The translations under genes and the position numbers were made by a program. 5,070 nt of DNA, taken from the NCBI GenBank assembly GCA_002371985.1, contig DFHZ01000083.1, positions 1-5,070 on the forward strand, written 5' to 3'. Each line of letters begins with the position of its first letter. Position 1 is the first letter of the stretch. The notes under the pieces were generated by a model that did not search any database, was not told the origin of the DNA, and was given only the letters and a program-made list of their open reading frames with translations. The DNA is from Ruminococcaceae bacterium UBA3710 (GTDB lineage Bacteria > Bacillota > Clostridia > Oscillospirales > Acutalibacteraceae). Positions 1 through 5,070 of the stretch are shown here, in pieces.

Positions 1-1902
1 CACTTTTGCATCAAATACGATGTTTTTATCTTCTGTTTTTTGTTCGATGGTATTTTTTTCGAGTAAAATACTAAATGGATTGTTTTTTTGTATATTTTTA
101 TCTTTCGCTACACTTCCTTTATTTGAAGTTTTTCTTTTTTTCTTATCTTGCTTATTGTTATTTTCTCTATAAACACTACAAACATCGAGACGAATATCGT
201 CCTCGGTGATATAAGGTAAACATCTCTCGATCTTAGGATTTTTTCCCATCGTAAAATTTGTGGTAAACCATTTTATAGAAGCCAAAGCGGTTTTATTTGA
301 AGAAGGGATATTTGCAGTTTTATCTGCCACAACATAGGGATATACCACACTTTCACCATCTGTTGTGTGGATGTTCGCCATTTTGAGTAGCTGTTGTTTT
401 GATATCTCGTTAAACGAATTTTCGGGATACGTGGGGTTCTCGGCTATGGTCTCCTCCGATACGGTGTAGCTTTCTCCGAAAGTCCTTATGCACTTTTTGT
501 TGACGGTAATTTTAACACTGCCAAGTCCCAAAGGTTTTCCATGACCTATTTTGTAGCAAAGGCTACTATCTGCGGTATTTTCTCCCAATGTGAGAGACCA
601 TATCAACTCATCGAGTTGTTCCCGAGTAATACCGTCAAAAAATATATCAAAACCAAATTCCGCCTGCTTACCCTTTATTGGTTTCAATAACTGCATTGTA
701 GCATTTAAGTTACTTGCCTGCGTATCAGCCTCAAAACTATCCGAATGCCAGTAATATTTTCTGCCTCTTATGTCGTAATTATCGTAAGACCAAACAGGAT
801 TTTTATTTTTCTCTGATATTTCAATATAAAAAGGCAAATGGGAATATTTCGGAGATGATAATGGCTTTAATATTTCATATTTCAGTTCATAACTACTACT
901 ATTCGATAGGAGGAAGGCATCACTTATCCTTATTTTACTTCCCATGCTTTCCGTCTCGGCAGCCATACCGAAAAGAGAACATGCCTTACACATATTGTTC
1001 CTTTTTTTGCAGGGGGTCTTTTTTTTCAGTACCTCTCCCATATTTTTGTCATAAATTATTCTTCCTATACAGGCAAGAGAAACCTTTTTCCCTTTTGCAT
1101 CGTGCCATATGGGAATAACGCCCTTATTCCTTGCATATTCATAATCTCTATACATACGCTTTCCGGTGCCGTTATTATTCTTTTTGCTGTTTTCGTTGTA
1201 TATTTTATATATTTCGTCAAGCGTTTTTATTATTTTTTCATTGGCCATTTCCTTTTGTATTTGTTTCGTTATAAATACACTCTCGTACTCTTTTTTACTT
1301 ATATCCTCACCTATGAATAAATACCCGCTGTTTTCATCGCCTTCTCTATAATGCCACATTCCTTTTATGACCGTCTTTTTTTCGTCATAGCCTTTTTCTC
1401 CCGGCTTTAACAAAGTGAAACTTACCTTGTCCCCAGTGTGAAATACATTTCTGTCTATGCTATTTCTATACACACAATATCTTTTTGCACTGTAAAATTC
1501 CCATTTATCATTCTCTTTTATAAGTACGGCAGGTTGAAAAGGCTTAGAACTTCTTGCGGTAAGATATGCTTTTTCCCTTGCTGTGACCATGCATGAGTCG
1601 GTCAATGTTTCATATACACTTCTGATAACACCTCTCAACGAACTGCCAGGGATAACAGGCACATTGTCTCCATAGCTAAAAAATCTGAAGGTTTTATGGC
1701 TGTTATTCTCCGTATAAAAATCGGTTTCGGGTATAGCTATAGGCTTTTTAAGATAGAGAGAGCATTTTAATACCCCGGTTAGTTTATCATCGGCGGGAGA
1801 CACTTTAAAATTGCTCTTTTTGCTTAAATTTACAGATACAAAATTATATGGATTGATAAACTTATAGTTCCCCGATGTTATTTCGTAAATTAAGTCTGAC
1901 AT
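1..1902 (-). CDS. Large type III-D RAMP protein, TIGR03986 family (Cas7 with insertion), 3' end beyond window
   Basis: This frame is open from an ATG at 1902-1900 to the left edge, giving 634 codons without a stop, so the C-terminus is missing. Near the N-terminus is the family-type FINPYNFV (15-22), then the Cas7/RAMP signature VIPGSSLRGVIRS (83-95). A long insertion follows, including IWHDAKGKK (265-273) and a C-x6-C-x2-C cluster (C298, C305, C308, ending ACSLFG) that may bind zinc. The Cas7 fold resumes with IRGRKYYWH (378-386) and the glycine-rich loop IGHGKPLGLGSVKI (452-465). From about 475 a further region ends in a Lys/Asn-rich linker (KKKRK at 587-591). The family belongs to type III-D loci and matches the Cas7-insertion subunit role, binding crRNA at the filament end distal to the 5' handle (inference). 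No aspartate sits 12-15 residues before the signature proline, so target cleavage by this subunit is doubtful. The start is set by an excellent Shine-Dalgarno. Family assignment is from remembered motifs, not a search. Confidence 0.85.
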   Translation of the reverse strand, partial: MSDLIYEITSGNYKFINPYNFVSVNLSKKSNFKVSPADDKLTGVLKCSLYLKKPIAIPETDFYTENNSHKTFRFFSYGDNVPVIPGSSLRGVIRSVYETLTDSCMVTAREKAYLTARSSKPFQPAVLIKENDKWEFYSAKRYCVYRNSIDRNVFHTGDKVSFTLLKPGEKGYDEKKTVIKGMWHYREGDENSGYLFIGEDISKKEYESVFITKQIQKEMANEKIIKTLDEIYKIYNENSKKNNNGTGKRMYRDYEYARNKGVIPIWHDAKGKKVSLACIGRIIYDKNMGEVLKKKTPCKKRNNMCKACSLFGMAAETESMGSKIRISDAFLLSNSSSYELKYEILKPLSSPKYSHLPFYIEISEKNKNPVWSYDNYDIRGRKYYWHSDSFEADTQASNLNATMQLLKPIKGKQAEFGFDIFFDGITREQLDELIWSLTLGENTADSSLCYKIGHGKPLGLGSVKITVNKKCIRTFGESYTVSEETIAENPTYPENSFNEISKQQLLKMANIHTTDGESVVYPYVVADKTANIPSSNKTALASIKWFTTNFTMGKNPKIERCLPYITEDDIRLDVCSVYRENNNKQDKKKRKTSNKGSVAKDKNIQKNNPFSILLEKNTIEQKTEDKNIVFDAKV

Positions 1903-1906
1903 TTTA

Positions 1907-1914
1907 CCACCTCC
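1907..1914 (-). promoter_or_regulatory. Ribosome binding site of the TIGR03986 RAMP gene
   Basis: Read on the minus strand this is GGAGGTGG, ending four bases before the ATG at 1902 (seven bases from the GGAGG core). It is a near-perfect Shine-Dalgarno sequence, sits in the 14-base gap after csx19, and fixes the start codon. Confidence 0.85.
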
Positions 1915-1916
1915 GT

Positions 1917-2402
1917 TCACTTTATACTTACAATACGCCAATCCGTTATATATGACTGTCCGCAATCATCATAATCAAGATAGTTTTTAATGTTTATTTT
2001 TATATTACCTAAATCTTTGTTGGTGTTGTTTAAAATACTTTCAAGAGGCATTATATAACACCCGCCTCCTATAGCTCTGACCAAACCGTTGTTAATATCA
2101 CTCCTTGTCGTGTCCACGTCAAGAAACTGTTCGTCAAAGTAAAAATCTTTATAGCAAGAATCATCCAATATCCTAAAATAAAAGTTTTTGGAAGAAGTAT
2201 CTCCACGGAAAATGCGATACTCTCTTTCCTCATTAAACACTCTCATATCTAAAAGTTTGGAGTCAAAATCCCTTTCAAGTCTTTCCGTAATATCTGTATT
2301 TAATATAGGATATTTTGTTACTCCAAAATAATCAACAAACATAACAAGGGTATAGCCCTCTTTTATATCTATTTTTGATGAATAATCCCTAAAGTTTCCC
2401 AT
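1917..2402 (-). CDS. csx19: Csx19-like type III-D CRISPR-associated protein
   Basis: A complete 161-residue protein, the size expected for the small Csx19 (TIGR03984) family. Recognisable stretches are LLDMRVFNEEREYRIFR (50-66), which fits the family pattern of an acidic 'R-x-F-N-E-x-R-E-x-R' strand; FDEQFLDVD (89-97); GGGCYIMPL (112-120); and the C-terminal IKNYLDYDDCGQSYITDWRI (138-157), where the Tyr-Leu-x-Tyr-Asp and Gly-Gln-x-x-Ile-x-Asp-x-Arg pattern is characteristic. No signal peptide or membrane segment is seen. Csx19 has been reported as a subunit of the Synechocystis III-Dv effector complex; no enzymatic activity is known to me and no catalytic motif is visible. The gene lies between the double-Cas7 gene (6-base gap) and the large RAMP gene (14-base gap), so it is almost certainly co-expressed with them. 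The assignment rests on remembered motif patterns plus context. A divergent unrelated small Cas protein is the alternative. Confidence 0.8.
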   Translation of the reverse strand: MGNFRDYSSKIDIKEGYTLVMFVDYFGVTKYPILNTDITERLERDFDSKLLDMRVFNEEREYRIFRGDTSSKNFYFRILDDSCYKDFYFDEQFLDVDTTRSDINNGLVRAIGGGCYIMPLESILNNTNKDLGNIKINIKNYLDYDDCGQSYITDWRIVSIK

Positions 2403-2408
2403 ATTATT

Positions 2409-3746
2409 TTACCTCTTTATCTCACTACGCAACGCCTCAAGCAAATTTTTATAGATATCCTCGCAAGATCCGCCTACCGCTATTTCGGTGTTGCCACACT
2501 TTATACCACTGAGTTTAAAAAGCCCATGTCCTATGGATGTTTCTCCACCAATCGCCATAAATCCGTTGTGAAGATCCGTAACGGTTGCCACAAAAGCCTT
2601 TAGAAAATCATCATTTACATTCTTATTTAATGTAATCTCCAAGGATGTTTTGCCTCCGTAGCAAACTTTTTCCGTAAACAGTGCATTTTCAACGGTACCG
2701 CCCGTAAAACGATCTATAGCATTTCTGCTTATATTTTTATCCTTTGACCCTTCAATTATGCTTTCGGAAAAAGAAATTTCGGAACGCTTACCTCCCATTC
2801 CGTCGGCTCCCGCTTTACTACCGAAATATTCCGTTGTATTTTCAATACCGAGTTTTTTAATGTTACTTTTAAATGCTCCCGCCCAGGAAGTTCCGGGGAT
2901 GATATAAGTTAAGCTATTATCATGGTTTTTGTAAGATATATGTCTGAAATCCTCTATACTTCTTACAATACGCTCCCTGCTTTTATCCTCGTTTTTTTTC
3001 TTAATATCCGTTGTATAAATTCTTATCGTTATTGGACTTGTTTGCACCATACTAAGGTCTATCGTCACAGTTTTCTCCTCTATAGGTCCGATGTATTTTT
3101 GTTTAACATTTTCCCAAGAGTCTGCATTTAACCAAAGTTTATCATTTTCATCGAATAAAGAAAAGTCTATCCACTCATTTACGCTCTTTTCACTCTTTTC
3201 ACCATCGAAGAAAAAATCCAGCACCTTGATGTTTACATTTTTTACTCTTCCCATTCCACGCGTTGTTTTGCTGCCTATACGGATACTTTCATTTTCCCAC
3301 AGTTGTGCTATAACATCCGCAAGGGTATTATCGTCCTTGTAAATATCCTGTTCTATATAGGTTACAAACCTTACATTGGGTTCAAGAATTTGAATGTCAA
3401 ATTTAGCACCTTTTAATGTTGTTTTAAATTCATCTAAAGCAACACAATCTCTTTTGGAAACAAACCAGTCATCACCTTTTATGTTGGCATCGTAAACAGT
3501 TATTTTGCTGTTTTGGTTCTCTCCTATTCCTTCACCTATTTTCCCGAAATATTCTTCAGCCGTTTCTTTAAAAAAACAACTTCTGTATATACCCGCAAGT
3601 GCAGATGCCGGTATATACGGCACATTTCTACCGTTATAGGCTATATCCTTGTCCGTTTCAATACTTGAATAACCACCTACAGTAAGGGGAGATGCCGTTG
3701 TGAATTCTATTTTATAATACCTTTTTCGCAGTATATCTCTCATCAT
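2409..3746 (-). CDS. cas7: Tandem Cas7-Cas7 RAMP fusion, type III-D backbone subunit
   Basis: A complete 445-residue protein made of two Cas7/RAMP domains, like the Cas7-2x subunit of III-Dv. Domain 1 (about 10-180) has ASPLTVGG (18-25), the signature YIPASALAG (44-52), EEYFG (64-68), a strand at SKITVYDANI (80-89), and the glycine-rich loop IGSKTTRGMGRVK (157-169). Domain 2 (about 225-416) repeats the order: TSPITI (236-241), YIIPGTSWAG (281-290), TEYFG (305-309), SEISFSESII (322-331), AIDRFTGG (343-350), and IGGETSIGHGLFKLSG (399-414). Cas7 subunits polymerise on crRNA, and a loop aspartate near the signature cleaves target RNA at 6-nt steps. Candidates here are D32 or D34 in domain 1 and D266 in domain 2. 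Domain 1 carries alanine instead of glycine in the IPG motif. The gene overlaps csx10 by four bases (ATGA) and has a strong Shine-Dalgarno seven bases before the first of two adjacent ATGs. Two ordinary Csm3-like genes fused is the simplest origin. Confidence 0.87.
   Translation of the reverse strand: MMRDILRKRYYKIEFTTASPLTVGGYSSIETDKDIAYNGRNVPYIPASALAGIYRSCFFKETAEEYFGKIGEGIGENQNSKITVYDANIKGDDWFVSKRDCVALDEFKTTLKGAKFDIQILEPNVRFVTYIEQDIYKDDNTLADVIAQLWENESIRIGSKTTRGMGRVKNVNIKVLDFFFDGEKSEKSVNEWIDFSLFDENDKLWLNADSWENVKQKYIGPIEEKTVTIDLSMVQTSPITIRIYTTDIKKKNEDKSRERIVRSIEDFRHISYKNHDNSLTYIIPGTSWAGAFKSNIKKLGIENTTEYFGSKAGADGMGGKRSEISFSESIIEGSKDKNISRNAIDRFTGGTVENALFTEKVCYGGKTSLEITLNKNVNDDFLKAFVATVTDLHNGFMAIGGETSIGHGLFKLSGIKCGNTEIAVGGSCEDIYKNLLEALRSEIKR
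2411..2417 (-). promoter_or_regulatory. Ribosome binding site of csx19
   Basis: AAGAGGT on the minus strand, eight bases before the ATG at 2402. It overlaps the last Lys-Arg codons and the first base of the TAA stop of the preceding Cas7 gene, which favours translational coupling and supports the chosen csx19 start. Confidence 0.7.
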
Positions 3747-5070
3747 CTGTCAACCCTCCTTCTTTGGTATGTAAGTATGTTACCCAAGTATTCTATCCAC
3801 ATATCTCTTATTTTTTCATCCATATTATCTATGCCGACATCTTGCATTTTTTCATATAAGGAGCTTGCTTCACCCTTTCCGATTATTTTATTTATGTTGA
3901 TCTCGATATCTTTTGCCAAGGGTTCATCTATCATTCCGAATTTTTTGTCCTCACCCAAACAATTTGTAAGAAATTTTACAATTTTCGTTCTCTCGGGGAT
4001 ACGCTTAATGGAATCTATACGATTTTTAAGATCTTCAAATGCCTTAGAGGGCTTTTTATTTTCTCTTAAACTCTCTGTAAACATAAGTGTAAGTCTTCCC
4101 AGTGTAGCGGGGGATATTTCTATTCTCTCCACATTCAATGACTGTACTTTTGCAAGTTCAAGAAAATCCTGTAACATAATGCTTTCAAGCAATCCTCTAC
4201 AAGCATTGGGTTTTTCACTTATCTTTGCAATGTTCATTTCATTAAATGCTACAGGTAATTCGGAAAATTGGTATATTTTTATTTTCCCAAAGCCCTCCGT
4301 GTTTTTTTCTCCCACAAAACTTTTTCTTATAATCACATCTTTGCTCAATTTATAGGCAATGGTACTTCCCATTCCCACAGCGAGAAAAGAAGGCCTTTTT
4401 AAATTCAGCACCGTACTGTAGCCCGTAACAATTTCTGCTTGTAAAAATGTATATTCCTCAAGCATTTCTCCTTTTATACCAAGTTTATCGCCTATAATAG
4501 ATGAGATTTCATTTGTGGCTACGGTATATGATCCTTTTTTATCTATAAATATGCCGTCACTTTCAAAGTTGACAAATACAATATCATCTTTTTTTAGCGG
4601 AAAATTTACGGAATAATCCGTGATCTCAGTATTTACCACTTTACATTCACCGTATTGGGCACTTTTTGATTTTCCGAGGTTTAAAGTGTCCAACATTTTA
4701 TAAAGAAAGTCAATATACTTTTTTTCTCCTATAATACTTCCCGAAAAATACTGTCCTTCTCGTACGACTTGCATAGTATACAAAAGACCCGATTCTGTTT
4801 TTTTTCTATCCACATTCTTTGAGAATTCTGCTCTCTTGCTATGATGGTACACCATATCAAAAACGGGGCTTGTAACAGCTATATCCTTATTATTCTCGGA
4901 AAAATAAATATATTTTCCCTTTAATTTTTTAGGCTGATTACCACCTTTGGCATCGTACTCGGAACCTTCTCCGAAGGTATCTCCATTTGATTTTTTGGTG
5001 ATATTAACTATTTTACCCGATTTTTTTAATGTGTTTATAAATAAGGGAGCGGGAGTATAACTTATATACG
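3743..5070 (-). CDS. csx10: Csx10 family RAMP (Cas5-like) subunit, type III-D, 5' end beyond window
   Basis: The frame is open from the right edge to a TGA at 3745-3743, giving 441 complete visible residues. The methionine encoded at 4855-4853 is internal: the 71 codons before it have no stop and read as part of the same fold (LKGKYIYFSENN about 46-57). Counting from the first whole codon, typical Csx10 (TIGR02674) features are the His-His of VYHHSKR (73-79), LLYTMQVVREGQYFSGSI (95-112), the glycine-rich loop LNLGKSKSAQYG (129-140), GYSTVLNLKRPSFLAVGMGS (216-235), and a second loop EGFGKIKIY (258-266). A helical C-terminus (about 319-441) opens with ISPATLGRL, a variant of the family's Ser-x-x-x-Gly-Arg-Leu segment. 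Csx10 takes the Cas5 place: it holds the crRNA 5' handle and contacts Cas10. Here it is the most upstream visible gene and overlaps the Cas7-Cas7 start. The helical tail could act as a Cas11-like small subunit (inference). Whether the missing N-terminus carries a further fused Cas7 domain cannot be told. Confidence 0.87.
   Translation of the reverse strand, partial: YISYTPAPLFINTLKKSGKIVNITKKSNGDTFGEGSEYDAKGGNQPKKLKGKYIYFSENNKDIAVTSPVFDMVYHHSKRAEFSKNVDRKKTESGLLYTMQVVREGQYFSGSIIGEKKYIDFLYKMLDTLNLGKSKSAQYGECKVVNTEITDYSVNFPLKKDDIVFVNFESDGIFIDKKGSYTVATNEISSIIGDKLGIKGEMLEEYTFLQAEIVTGYSTVLNLKRPSFLAVGMGSTIAYKLSKDVIIRKSFVGEKNTEGFGKIKIYQFSELPVAFNEMNIAKISEKPNACRGLLESIMLQDFLELAKVQSLNVERIEISPATLGRLTLMFTESLRENKKPSKAFEDLKNRIDSIKRIPERTKIVKFLTNCLGEDKKFGMIDEPLAKDIEININKIIGKGEASSLYEKMQDVGIDNMDEKIRDMWIEYLGNILTYQRRRVDR
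3754..3760 (-). promoter_or_regulatory. Ribosome binding site of the Cas7-Cas7 gene, inside the csx10 3' end
   Basis: AGGAGGG on the minus strand lies within the arginine/valine codons at the csx10 C-terminus, seven bases before the ATG at 3746 and ten before the second ATG at 3743. The spacing favours the first ATG. With the ATGA overlap it indicates translational coupling of csx10 to the Cas7-Cas7 gene. Confidence 0.85.

Noticed and set aside
714..1351. Three short plus-strand open frames, hydrophobic and Phe/Tyr-rich
   Set aside because: They lie antisense to the well-supported RAMP gene; the apparent membrane-like composition comes from complementing Lys/Glu-rich codons.
2922..3342. Two short plus-strand open frames
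   Set aside because: Both are antisense shadows of the Cas7-Cas7 gene without start signals or protein-like motifs.
2409..3746. Type III-E gRAMP (Cas7-11) fragment
   Set aside because: Only two Cas7 domains are in the chain, it has clear start and stop signals, and its neighbours are Csx10 and Csx19, which belong to III-D.
3777..4355. 192-codon open frame on the plus strand
   Set aside because: It is antisense to csx10, has low-complexity Ser/Phe/Ile-rich composition, no recognisable motif and no ribosome binding site.
4853..4855. ATG as the csx10 start codon
   Set aside because: The same frame is open for 71 more codons to the window edge, the upstream residues fit the RAMP fold, and no Shine-Dalgarno precedes this ATG.
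4964..4978. Inverted repeat ACCTTC-TCC-GAAGGT, possible terminator or operator
   Set aside because: It is inside csx10 coding sequence, has only six-base arms and no following T-run in the transcribed direction; likely chance.
1..5070. CRISPR array or direct repeats
   Set aside because: No spaced repeat of 25-40 bases was seen by eye, and the window is fully coding.

Overview
The window is wholly occupied by the middle of a type III CRISPR-Cas effector operon, read on the minus strand from right to left. Four genes are present: csx10 (5' end cut off by the right edge), a tandem double-Cas7 RAMP gene, csx19, and a large RAMP gene of the TIGR03986 family (3' end cut off by the left edge). The combination of Csx10 (a Cas5-like subunit), Csx19, a Cas7-Cas7 fusion and a Cas7 with a large insertion points to subtype III-D. 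It resembles the III-Dv gene set described in Synechocystis.

Layout from right to left: 5070-3743 csx10; 3746-2409 Cas7-Cas7, overlapping csx10 by four bases (ATGA); 2402-1917 csx19 after a 6-base gap; 1902-1 the TIGR03986 RAMP gene after a 14-base gap. Each complete start is preceded by a good Shine-Dalgarno sequence, and two of these lie inside the last codons of the upstream gene, so the genes are probably translated as one coupled polycistronic message. There is no intergenic room for a promoter, terminator, RNA gene or CRISPR array, and I see none.

Together the products should form the backbone of a crRNA-guided, RNA-targeting ribonucleoprotein. Csx10 would cap the crRNA 5' handle. The two Cas7 domains of the fusion and the large Cas7-insertion protein would form the filament along the guide. 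Csx19 would be an accessory subunit. The signalling subunit Cas10, a Cas6 processing nuclease, any ancillary CARF effector, the adaptation genes and the CRISPR array are not in the window and would have to lie outside it.

The DNA is AT-rich (roughly mid-30s % GC by eye), uses many AGA/AGG arginine and AAA lysine codons, and has strong GGAGG-type ribosome binding sites. This suggests a low-GC anaerobe such as a member of the Clostridia (Bacillota), but nothing here fixes the taxon. The system belongs to a known family. The less described points are the tandem Cas7 fusion with an altered N-terminal signature loop, a Cas7-insertion protein with no obvious catalytic aspartate and a long basic tail, and a helical C-terminus of Csx10 that could serve as the small subunit.
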